Assembly (NCBI GenBank): GCA_014240065.1
Contig: JAAZXR010000002.1
Location: 81,439 to 145,438 of the forward strand
DNA from: Myxococcales bacterium
GTDB taxonomy: Bacteria > Myxococcota_A > Polyangia > Nannocystales > Nannocystaceae
Direction of reading: 5' to 3'
DNA: 64,000 nt
Below the pieces are notes generated by a model, which was not told the DNA's origin, did no database searches, and saw only the letters and a program-made list of their open reading frames with translations. Of this stretch, positions 53,820 through 62,013 are shown piece after piece. The position numbers and the translations under genes are program-made. Within the stretch, counting starts at the first letter, position 1; every line of letters begins with the position of its first letter.

Positions 53820-55970
53820 ATGTCGCTCATGGGCATGCGCGTTCATCTCTCGTTCATCTTCGCGTCGGTTTTTGCCGGGGGCTGCGCTCCACCGAATGCG
53901 GCGACGCCGTATCCGAGCGAAGCGCCCGCGGAGGGGGCGCCCGTGGTCACGGAGTCGCCCGCCGACGCGGTGTCGTTCCTCGACCGCGAGATTCGTCTCG
54001 CCCCGTTCCTGAGCGGATTTCCCTACAGCAATATCGACATCGATCTCGAACACGGCGTGATGTTTTTTATCGAACGTGGAGACGCCTACACACTGCGGGT
54101 GCAGACGCTACCGCCGTTGTCGGCGTCCGGTCCGCGCGAGCCCCTCTCCCTAGCGGCGGCGCCGGCGGTGAGCGACGTGGACTGGTCGAAGCGGAGCCTC
54201 TGGGGCGCCCGCTGGCACGCAGAATCCAACACGTTGTGGCTGCACGCGGACGAAAAAAATGACGAGCAGATGAATCTCTGGACCCTGTCGCTCGAGGATG
54301 GCGCGCTCGCGCAGGTGACCTCCGCGGACTACGTCTATTCGTTCGGATTCTCCGCCGATCAGACGACGATCGCCTACCTCCCGCGCAGCGGGACGCAAGC
54401 GCCGTACCGCACATGCCTTCGGATTTTGGATGTCGCTACGCGAGAAGATCGTGAGGTCCTTTGTGATGAAGACGCGCTGCGTTTCACGTGGAGTACCCTC
54501 GTGTTCAGCCCGGACAAATCCCACCTGTATTTCAACGCACAGGTCGATGGTGACCGCACCAAGGTTCAGCTCGTAGAGGTCGACTTGCGGGCAGCCAAGC
54601 CGCGCGTGGTCACGGTGACGGATCCCAAGGTGTCGCGCAGCAGCCCCACGGCGCTGCGAACCTGGAGTGAGGGGCGGCTGCTATTTTTGGCAAACGACGA
54701 CGGCTACCGCAACCTCTATGCCTACGATCCAAAGGCTCGCCGTCGCAGGATCACACAGCTCACCTCGTATACCGAGGACATCGGCGGCGCGGTCGTCGTG
54801 GATGCGGGCGTCGCCCTCGTGCACGGGACTCCCCGCCAGAGCACGTTGGAGGTGGTCGCGGCCGAAGACGGGGAAGTGCAGGTCCGACGGGCTGTGAAGG
54901 GGAGCGTGGCGATCCTGGACGGGTATCAAGATGAGGTCGTGTGGAGACAGACCGCGCCAGACGTCGTGTTCGCGGCCTCGTCGACGCGCGTGTCGGCGAC
55001 ATCACCGGGTGCCGGCGATGACAAGCGCGAGGTGACGCTCGACGACGCGCAGGTCTTGGGTCTGTCACCAGCGCTCTCCAAAGCTGTCGTGGCGTGCCAG
55101 GCCCGACGCGTGGAGATCGACACCTTTGATACGGAGGCCAAGACCGGGGCGGCGCGGAAGCTGCACGCGTTTGTCCTCGAGCCGGTGGCGCCACTCTCTG
55201 AAGACGAGCGGTTGGTCATGGTGCGGAGCTTTTATGGCGGCGGGAACGTCTACAACGTCTACGACAATATCCTCTGCGCCGCAGGCGTCACCGTGGTGAG
55301 CGCGTCCGTTCGCGGCTCGAGTGGCTTCGGCAAGGAGTTTTACGGGCTCAACAACCGGGATCTTGGTGGCATGGAGATCGTGGATCTGTTTTGGGTCGCG
55401 CGCTGGGCCGAGGAGCGCTTGAACGTGCCCTCCTCAAGGGTCGGCGTCTACGGGCGCAGCCACGGCGGCTACGCCACCATGCGCGCCATGACCTTCCCGG
55501 ACGTCCACGAGGGTCAAGCGCGCTACCCGTTCGGATTCGGCCTCGCAGAGGCGGGCTTCTCGGATATCGTCGCGTTCCACGACGCCACCAACATCCCCGA
55601 CTGGGTCGTGCTTGAGGCGGGAGACCCGAACGACGAGGGCGACAGACAGCGGCTCATGGATCGCAGCCCGGCCTACGCGACCGAGCGGTTGCGAGCGCCG
55701 ATCTTCTTGCTCCACGGAGCCAACGATTGGCGCGTGCCGGTGGACGGGAGCCGAAAATTTGCGGAGGCCGCGAGGGCGCAGAGCAAAGACGTGACCTACG
55801 TCGAGTTCGAAGGCCAAGGACACCGGGTCAAAGGCGTGTCGCGCAATGTGGAAGCCTGGCAGGAGCGGCTCGACTTTTTGTCGAAGGTGCTCGCGAAGCG
55901 CGGCGAGGCCGATCCCGTCGCCGATGAAACTGGTGTCGCCGGGGCGCCGTCCTCCGCGACGCAGGAGTGA
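53820..55970 (+). CDS. S9-family prolyl oligopeptidase-like lipoprotein
   Basis: A 716-residue exported peptidase: signal MSLMGMRVHLSFIFASVFAG with lipobox GGC (ATG at 53793 and 53835 are alternatives). A seven-bladed propeller-like N-terminal part (about 50-430) is followed by an alpha/beta-hydrolase domain with VGVYGRSHGGYATMRAMTFP (nucleophile Ser547), FLLHGANDWRVPVDGS (Asp636) and FEGQGHRVKGV (His668), the S9 catalytic triad. Predicted to cut short peptides in the envelope or outside the cell, in keeping with a predatory lifestyle. A C-terminal Ala/Thr/Ser tail follows. Confidence 0.9.
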   Translation: MSLMGMRVHLSFIFASVFAGGCAPPNAATPYPSEAPAEGAPVVTESPADAVSFLDREIRLAPFLSGFPYSNIDIDLEHGVMFFIERGDAYTLRVQTLPPLSASGPREPLSLAAAPAVSDVDWSKRSLWGARWHAESNTLWLHADEKNDEQMNLWTLSLEDGALAQVTSADYVYSFGFSADQTTIAYLPRSGTQAPYRTCLRILDVATREDREVLCDEDALRFTWSTLVFSPDKSHLYFNAQVDGDRTKVQLVEVDLRAAKPRVVTVTDPKVSRSSPTALRTWSEGRLLFLANDDGYRNLYAYDPKARRRRITQLTSYTEDIGGAVVVDAGVALVHGTPRQSTLEVVAAEDGEVQVRRAVKGSVAILDGYQDEVVWRQTAPDVVFAASSTRVSATSPGAGDDKREVTLDDAQVLGLSPALSKAVVACQARRVEIDTFDTEAKTGAARKLHAFVLEPVAPLSEDERLVMVRSFYGGGNVYNVYDNILCAAGVTVVSASVRGSSGFGKEFYGLNNRDLGGMEIVDLFWVARWAEERLNVPSSRVGVYGRSHGGYATMRAMTFPDVHEGQARYPFGFGLAEAGFSDIVAFHDATNIPDWVVLEAGDPNDEGDRQRLMDRSPAYATERLRAPIFLLHGANDWRVPVDGSRKFAEAARAQSKDVTYVEFEGQGHRVKGVSRNVEAWQERLDFLSKVLAKRGEADPVADETGVAGAPSSATQE

Positions 55971-56208
55971 GGGCTCCGCGGCTCTTCCAACCATTGTATT
56001 CGGGGAGACGCGGGGCGGACCAGGCGCGCTGGAGGCGACGGGGAATCCACCTGGTGGGGCGTGTGTCGGCGCACAGGGGGGTTCGCGCCGGCGCGCCTCA
56101 ATCCCGCGGTGGGTCGGGTACCCTCTGCACAACGCGATGAGTCTACGCGCGGTTTGTCCTCAGCTTCTTTGAGGGTGGTCGTCTATCTCCTCATCGCATC
56201 TGCACGAC

Positions 56209-58146
56209 ATGTCCCCGGCTCTGCTCCTCGCGAAGACCAAGAAACCTGAGGTCATTATCGCAGCCAACGATCTGCAGATGACGACGGCGTCCTTGTGGCT
56301 GGTGGTCATCGGGCTGGTGGTGTTCTTTGTACTTCGTCCCGGGCTGTGGCGCCGGTTGGTGCTGAAGCGGGTCGATCCGCGGCCGGCGGCGCTCGTTCGC
56401 ATCTTCCTCGGCATCACGATTTTTTGGACGGTGGCCGACCTCTTGATGTGGGGCAGGTTCTTGTTCACGGACGAGGGTCTGTACCTGACGGACATGGCGC
56501 GGGAGCGCTTTGGCGATCGCCTCCGCAGAGTGTGGGATCCCGAGCATGGTTTCGAGAGCTTGCCCATGATGTTCGGCGTCTTGGCGTCAAAGTGGACGGT
56601 GTTACATATGCGCAGCGACCCGCCCTTCGTGTGGGGGGTGTTCGCGGCGACGATGGCCGCGAACGTCGCCATGATCGTGGGGTGGAGGACCAGACTTACG
56701 ACCCTGCTCACGTTCATCGGCGTGATGCAGATCTACAACTATTCGCCGATCTGGTACGCCGGAGGCGACACGGTCACACGCACCATGATCTTCCTCGGGC
56801 TGTTTTGTCGCTGGGGGGAGGCGTACTCCATCGACACGTGGCAGCGAAGAAAGCGCGCGATCATGGGTGGCGCCGCGTCGCTCCCGCCGCTACGCGCGAT
56901 CCCAGTGTGGCCGCAGCGCATCATGCTGTTGCAGCTGGCGATCATCTATTGCTCGACCGGGCTGCTCAAGAGTGGCAGCACGTGGGGCGTCTATGGCAGC
57001 GCGATCTACTACGCGATGAATCTCGATCATTTTTATCGCATGCCCCTGACGGGGCTGACGACGCTGCTTCAGCGGAGCGGGGTTTTGATGGTCTCCACGT
57101 GGGTGGTTCATTGGTGGGAGTCATTATTCCCGCTGCTGTTGGTGGGGCTCGCGGTGCGAGACTACGAGAAGGCTCGCACCCTGGGAGATCCGGACGGGTG
57201 GCTGTGTGCCTCAAAGACGCGACGGCGGTTGTCGTGGCTGGTGTTGGCGATCTCCTGGATCGGCTTCGCGCTCGCGACCCGCATCGCGATCAAGTACTAC
57301 TACGATCCGAAATACCTCCCCAAGCTGCTCGAGCTGGGGCCAGACGGGTTGGGATGGCTCATCTTCGCCGGGTTGCTCGCCATCCCTGTCGCTGTGATCG
57401 CCGGTTATCGCGCCCTGCGTCGCCGACGCCCAGGGGCGCACGCGGTCGCGCTCCAGTGGGTGTTTGGGAAGCGGATGTGGCTGACGCTTGGCGTGATGAT
57501 GCACCTCGGCATCGAGGTCTCGATGAACGTCGGGACGTTCGTACAGGTGATGGTCGCGATGTATCCTGCGTTCTTGAGCGGTCGCGAGGTGGCGAACATC
57601 TGGCGCTATCTGGGCTCGTCGATCAGAGAGGAGGACAGCGGCGGCGTCCCGACGTTGGCCCAGCGTGTGAGGGCGTGGGCAGGCGCGCTCAAAGAGGGAG
57701 CGGCCCGCGGCGAGCGGCCTCGATGGATGTCCGTCATCCTCACGTCGTCATTCATCCACCGCGTCGCGCGATTGTTCGGGGCTGGCCCCCTGAGGTGGGG
57801 GAGCAACCTCGTTTCGCGACAGGCCGGCGCGCGGTGGACAGTGCTCCACGCGCCCGATGATCGGAGCGTTCGGGTGGCGGCGCTGTTGCGTTGTTGGGAT
57901 GTGATGGAGTTGCTGACGTTTGAGTGTGTAGACGCAGCGACGCCGGGCGAGCTGTGGATTCGCGATGGCCGAGGCGTCGAGCTGCGAGGTTCGCTCGCGG
58001 CCGCACGCTTGGGCAGGATCTTCCCCGGCCTTTGGGGTCTATGCCTCCCAGGGGTGGTGGTGGAGCGTGTGTGCGGCCAAACACGCGGGGTGGCGCTGCG
58101 GCGCGTGGTGGGTCGCGTTCACCTACGCTTGCTCGGGCAGCGGTAA
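56209..58146 (+). CDS. HTTM-domain membrane protein (vitamin K-dependent gamma-carboxylase-like)
   Basis: A 645-residue polytopic protein. The motif ALVRIFLGITIFWTVADLLM early in the domain, followed by segments such as LTFIGVMQIYNYSPIWYAGG and MLLQLAIIYCSTGLLKSGST, and WVVHWWESLFPLLLVGLAVR, fits the HTTM family, related to gamma-carboxylase membrane domains and often horizontally transferred. The C-terminal 150 residues form a soluble domain with RWTVLHAPDDRSVRVAALLR, a thiol-oxidoreductase- or glutaredoxin-like strand pattern lacking obvious cysteine pairs. Function unknown. ATG at 56278 is an alternative start. Confidence 0.8.
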   Translation: MSPALLLAKTKKPEVIIAANDLQMTTASLWLVVIGLVVFFVLRPGLWRRLVLKRVDPRPAALVRIFLGITIFWTVADLLMWGRFLFTDEGLYLTDMARERFGDRLRRVWDPEHGFESLPMMFGVLASKWTVLHMRSDPPFVWGVFAATMAANVAMIVGWRTRLTTLLTFIGVMQIYNYSPIWYAGGDTVTRTMIFLGLFCRWGEAYSIDTWQRRKRAIMGGAASLPPLRAIPVWPQRIMLLQLAIIYCSTGLLKSGSTWGVYGSAIYYAMNLDHFYRMPLTGLTTLLQRSGVLMVSTWVVHWWESLFPLLLVGLAVRDYEKARTLGDPDGWLCASKTRRRLSWLVLAISWIGFALATRIAIKYYYDPKYLPKLLELGPDGLGWLIFAGLLAIPVAVIAGYRALRRRRPGAHAVALQWVFGKRMWLTLGVMMHLGIEVSMNVGTFVQVMVAMYPAFLSGREVANIWRYLGSSIREEDSGGVPTLAQRVRAWAGALKEGAARGERPRWMSVILTSSFIHRVARLFGAGPLRWGSNLVSRQAGARWTVLHAPDDRSVRVAALLRCWDVMELLTFECVDAATPGELWIRDGRGVELRGSLAAARLGRIFPGLWGLCLPGVVVERVCGQTRGVALRRVVGRVHLRLLGQR

Positions 58147-58147
58147 G

Positions 58148-59761
58148 CTAGGCTTGATGAGGCCGTAAGGCGCTCGCGACATGGAGGCCATCGAGGGCGG
58201 CGCTGATAATGCCTCCGGCGTAGCCTGCACCCTCGCCACACGGGTACAGACCCGCGAGCCCCCTCGATTCGAGGGTGTCGGGATCGCGGGTGAGTCGGAC
58301 AGGCGAAGAGGTGCGGCTCTCGACACCGACCGCCACCGCTTCGTGAGAAACGAAGCCCGGCATCTTCGCGGAGAGGATCGCGAGGGCCTCTCGCAGCGGG
58401 GGCGCGAGGGGGCCAAGGACGTCCGACAGATCGACCGCGCGAAGGCCCCGGTGGTAGCTCGAGGCAGGGAGCGTGTGACCGGTGGTCCCCCCCACGAAGT
58501 CGCGGAGCGTCTGCGCGGGCGCGATGTAGTCGCCGCCACCCGCGGCGAAGGCTCGACGTTCGAGGCGCTCTTGAAATTGCAGGCCCGCGGTGAGGTCGTC
58601 GGGATCGAGCCCGGCCGCGCGAAGCTGGGAGGGGCCGACCTCCGTGACAAATCCGCTGTTGGCGAATCGGCCCTTGCGGCGCGCAGGGCTCCACCCGTTC
58701 ACCACTTGTTGGCCCGGGACGGTCGAGGCCGGCACCATGACGCCCCCGGGACACATGCAAAACGAGAACACCCCCGCGCCGTCGATTTGTTCGACGAGGC
58801 GGTAGCTCGCGGCACCGAGCGCGCTGTGTCCCGCGAGGGCGCCGAACTGAACCTTGTCGATAAACCCCTGAGGGTGTTCGATGCGCACCCCCATGGCGAA
58901 GGGTTTGGAGGTGAGCTCCGCGCCCGCGTCGGCGGCGGCCCGGACGATCTCGCCGGCGGAGTGGCCCGGCGCCAACACCACGGCCGCCGCGGGGATCTGC
59001 TCACCGCTCGCGAGGGCGACGCCGCAGACACGTCCATCGGCGATTTCAAAGGCGTCGGCGCGGGTCTCGAAGCGCACACACACCCCGGCCTCTTCGAGGT
59101 GCTGCCGCATGGCGGAGACCACCTTGGGGAGGCGGTTGGTGCCGATGTGCGGGCGCGCGTTGACCAAGATGTCCTCCGGGGCGCCGTAGCGAACCAGCGT
59201 CTCCAAGATGTCTCGAATCTCGCCGCGTTTCTTCGACCGCGTGTAGAGTTTTCCGTCGGAGAAGGTGCCAGCCCCACCTTCGCCGAAGCAGTAGTTGCTC
59301 TCAGCGTCGAGCGCGCCACGCTGGGTGAGCGCGGCGAGGTCTCGTCGGCGCTCGCGGACAGGCTTCCCCCGCTCGAGCAGGATGCAGCGTTGTCCTCGGC
59401 GGGCGAGACCGAGGGCGCAGAACATCCCCGCGGGGCCGCCACCGACGATCACCACGGGCGCGCCCTCGGGCGAGGGGAGGGGCTCTGGCGACAAACGCGG
59501 TCTCGGAGGCAACGCCGCCCCAACGCCGAGCGCCACAGTCGCGCGGATTCGAGGCTTGCCTCGCCGGGCGTCGATGGCGCGACGGATCACCCGGTGTTCC
59601 ACGATCTCCTCCGGAGAGATCTTGGCCGCGCGCGCGGCCGCCCGGCGAATCTCCTCGTCATCTCTAGCGACGTCTGGGTGCAGCACGACCTCGACCTCGA
59701 TCGCCCTCGCGCGCGTGGAGGCGCTTCGAGCCTTGGAGCGACCCGTGCGGCGTCGGTTCAT
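58148..59761 (-). CDS. FAD-dependent dehydrogenase (COG2509-type)
   Basis: A 537-residue flavoprotein. After a basic N-terminal domain with EVVLHPDVARDDEEIRRAAA comes the FAD motif APVVIVGGGPAGMFCALGLA, then a block typical of this family: NYCFGEGGAGTFSDGKLYTR and KKRGEIRDILETLVRYGAPE, PHIGTNRLPKVVSAMR, and VCGVALASGEQIPAAAVVLA. C-terminal LAGLYPCGEGAGYAGGIISA is the second FAD contact. Members are uncharacterised oxidoreductases linked to geranylgeranyl-reductase-like enzymes. Its start overlaps the M28 peptidase stop (ATGA), while the next gene converges 1 bp away. Confidence 0.88.
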   Translation of the reverse strand: MNRRRTGRSKARSASTRARAIEVEVVLHPDVARDDEEIRRAAARAAKISPEEIVEHRVIRRAIDARRGKPRIRATVALGVGAALPPRPRLSPEPLPSPEGAPVVIVGGGPAGMFCALGLARRGQRCILLERGKPVRERRRDLAALTQRGALDAESNYCFGEGGAGTFSDGKLYTRSKKRGEIRDILETLVRYGAPEDILVNARPHIGTNRLPKVVSAMRQHLEEAGVCVRFETRADAFEIADGRVCGVALASGEQIPAAAVVLAPGHSAGEIVRAAADAGAELTSKPFAMGVRIEHPQGFIDKVQFGALAGHSALGAASYRLVEQIDGAGVFSFCMCPGGVMVPASTVPGQQVVNGWSPARRKGRFANSGFVTEVGPSQLRAAGLDPDDLTAGLQFQERLERRAFAAGGGDYIAPAQTLRDFVGGTTGHTLPASSYHRGLRAVDLSDVLGPLAPPLREALAILSAKMPGFVSHEAVAVGVESRTSSPVRLTRDPDTLESRGLAGLYPCGEGAGYAGGIISAALDGLHVASALRPHQA

Positions 59762-61749
59762 GGGTTGTCTTGTGAGGGAGGGTCGATGGTTTTGATGATG
59801 GTCTCGGGGTTGGTCCCCGGCAGCGCCGACACGATTCCGTCTCCGGTGGTGGGCGCGACGTAGGGCATGGAGCGCCCGTCCGCGGCGCGTCTCACCACGT
59901 CGAAGACGAGGGAGGCGATCGCGAGCATCCCGTCGGTATCGAGCTTGTCAATGTTGTCGGTGGCTCGGTGATAGTCGCCGTGCAACCCCGTGAAGAAAAA
60001 CAGCACGGGGACACCCTCTGTATAAAAGTTCGCGTGGTCACTGCGTCCCGCGACCTCCGACTCGAACACCGTCTTCAGACCGAAGGACTGGATCTCGTCG
60101 AGGAGCGGCAGCCATGAGCCGCTCGACTTGATCCCGCCGACGGCGACGCCCCCGTCGCCTGCCCGGCCGACCATGTCGAGGTTGATCATGGCGACGACGT
60201 CACTGGTGGGGAAGTTCGGATCCTTCACGAGCTGACCCGATCCGAGGAGCCCGAGCTCTTCCCCCGAGAAGTGCGAGAAGATGATGGAGCGCGCGGGTTG
60301 AAGGCCGGTACGTTGGAAGGCCTCCGCGATCGCGATCACCACCGCAGAGCCGCTCGCGTTGTCGTCGGCGCCGTTGCAGATCTCGTCGGTGACCTCACGA
60401 CGCGTGACGGGACGGCACATGCCGTACTCGTCACCGGCCACGCCGATATGGTCAAAATGACCTCCCACCACCACGTACTCGTCCTTGTGCGTGGTGCCGG
60501 GCAGGACGCCGACGACGTTGGGGATGGACTTGAACGCGGGCTCGATGGCGACGTTGATGGTGACTTCGCGGTTGGTCAACGCGCCCGAGTAGGGCTTGAG
60601 GTCGCGATCGATGGCGGCTTGAAGTCGAGACACTGTGCGCCGCTTGATTCTCCCGAGCTTGTCGGCGGCCTTCCACGACAGCTGAAGCACTGGGATCGGC
60701 GCGGGCTCACGGAAGCGGGACGTGATCTCGAGGCCGCTGAATTCGTCGTGAGCGTCGGGCTCGAGCAGCGACGCGGGTCCTCGGACGAGCAAGACCGCCA
60801 CCGCGCCCCGCTCCGCCAAGGCTTCAATCTTGGCGCGCCGTGAAGCCTGGCGAAAATCAAAGCGTGGGCCGGGGAGGGATTGGAGCATTTGGAAGACAGG
60901 GAGGAGCCGCGTCCCAAGGTCGAGCGCACCCGGGGCTGTCTCGGGCGCTGTAAAGAAACCATCGGGGAGCGCCTCACCGCGCATGGCTCGCCGCACGATC
61001 GCGCCGATTTCTTCAATCGACGTCTGATGCAGTCGAAGCGCGCCGTCGTTGTCTCCTCCCTCCAACAGGGGAGCGACGTCTCTCGCGTAGGTTTTCGCGA
61101 TCTCTTGTACGCGCTCCGACATGTCGTTCATGTCGGGGGTGGCCGGGAGCCCATCCAAGACCAGCGCAATTTTACCTTGGAGGTCAATCTCCGCGAAGTC
61201 ATCGTAGATCACGGCGGCGGGGTCTTGGTCCTGCGCGTCATCATCGCCGTCGTCGTCGTTGGGTGCCGCCTCGGTTCCCTGCATCCCGTAGCCAACAAAG
61301 ACGACCGGCGCGGTGACGGTTCCAGCCGAGCCCAGGGCGGACGGGGCGAGCAAGGCGGGATCGAAGGGCGCCCTGTTGTTCCCCCACACCAGCGTGGACG
61401 GGCCCGTCGCGGATGCACCCGTGGGCAGCTTGTAGGGCACGCTGAAGCGGTCGCCTGTGAGCGGGACCAGGCCCGCATCTTTGTATCGCGTCTCGAGATA
61501 TGCGGCCGCCTCGAGGAGCGCCGGGCTCATGGTGTGCCGGCCCTTCAGCTCATCGGAGGCGAGGAAGTCGACGTCCTCGATCAGTGATTTCTCCGAGATC
61601 GGCGCGTCCACCACCAGCGGAATCATGGATTTTTTACCGGTTTTGGCCCCCTCGGAACCGTTGTTCGCCGCACATCCTTTCAGGCCGGTAAACATACTCA
61701 GGGGCAAGAGCATCAGCGGGAGCGTGTACCGAAAGGACGCGAGGCGCAT
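59758..61749 (-). CDS. M28-family zinc aminopeptidase lipoprotein
   Basis: A 663-residue lipoprotein: signal MRLASFRYTLPLMLLPLSMF with lipobox GLKGC, a Gly/Asp/Lys linker, a central PA-type insertion (about 130-360) and a C-terminal M28 peptidase domain: VGGHFDHIG (zinc His and Asp), ICNGADDNASGSAVV, SHFSGEELGLLGSG (Glu pair), MINLDMVGRAG, and a late GLHGDYHRATDNIDKLDTDG. The zinc-binding H...D...EE...D...H pattern is complete. Predicted to release N-terminal residues from extracellular peptides, complementing the S9 enzyme. It overlaps the FAD dehydrogenase gene by 4 bp. Confidence 0.9.
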   Translation of the reverse strand: MRLASFRYTLPLMLLPLSMFTGLKGCAANNGSEGAKTGKKSMIPLVVDAPISEKSLIEDVDFLASDELKGRHTMSPALLEAAAYLETRYKDAGLVPLTGDRFSVPYKLPTGASATGPSTLVWGNNRAPFDPALLAPSALGSAGTVTAPVVFVGYGMQGTEAAPNDDDGDDDAQDQDPAAVIYDDFAEIDLQGKIALVLDGLPATPDMNDMSERVQEIAKTYARDVAPLLEGGDNDGALRLHQTSIEEIGAIVRRAMRGEALPDGFFTAPETAPGALDLGTRLLPVFQMLQSLPGPRFDFRQASRRAKIEALAERGAVAVLLVRGPASLLEPDAHDEFSGLEITSRFREPAPIPVLQLSWKAADKLGRIKRRTVSRLQAAIDRDLKPYSGALTNREVTINVAIEPAFKSIPNVVGVLPGTTHKDEYVVVGGHFDHIGVAGDEYGMCRPVTRREVTDEICNGADDNASGSAVVIAIAEAFQRTGLQPARSIIFSHFSGEELGLLGSGQLVKDPNFPTSDVVAMINLDMVGRAGDGGVAVGGIKSSGSWLPLLDEIQSFGLKTVFESEVAGRSDHANFYTEGVPVLFFFTGLHGDYHRATDNIDKLDTDGMLAIASLVFDVVRRAADGRSMPYVAPTTGDGIVSALPGTNPETIIKTIDPPSQDNP

Positions 61750-62013
61750 GCGGACACTCTAACGAGCCTTCGAGGGCGCTAACAGGGGAGGGTCTTAGTT
61801 CGAGACACTGTGCGAGTGTGTTCGCGCACGCGATGGGGAAGCCGCGTGCGGTCTGATGTCCGGTGGCGGTGGGGAATGGCGGCGTCGTGCGCTGGTCGCA
61901 AACAGCGACGGTCCCACGACCCCCCGGGGTTTGATACACTTCCGCAACTCCACGCGACAGAGAACGATGAAATGATCGAATCCGTTGCGAACTAGAAAAG
62001 AATAGAGGCGAAT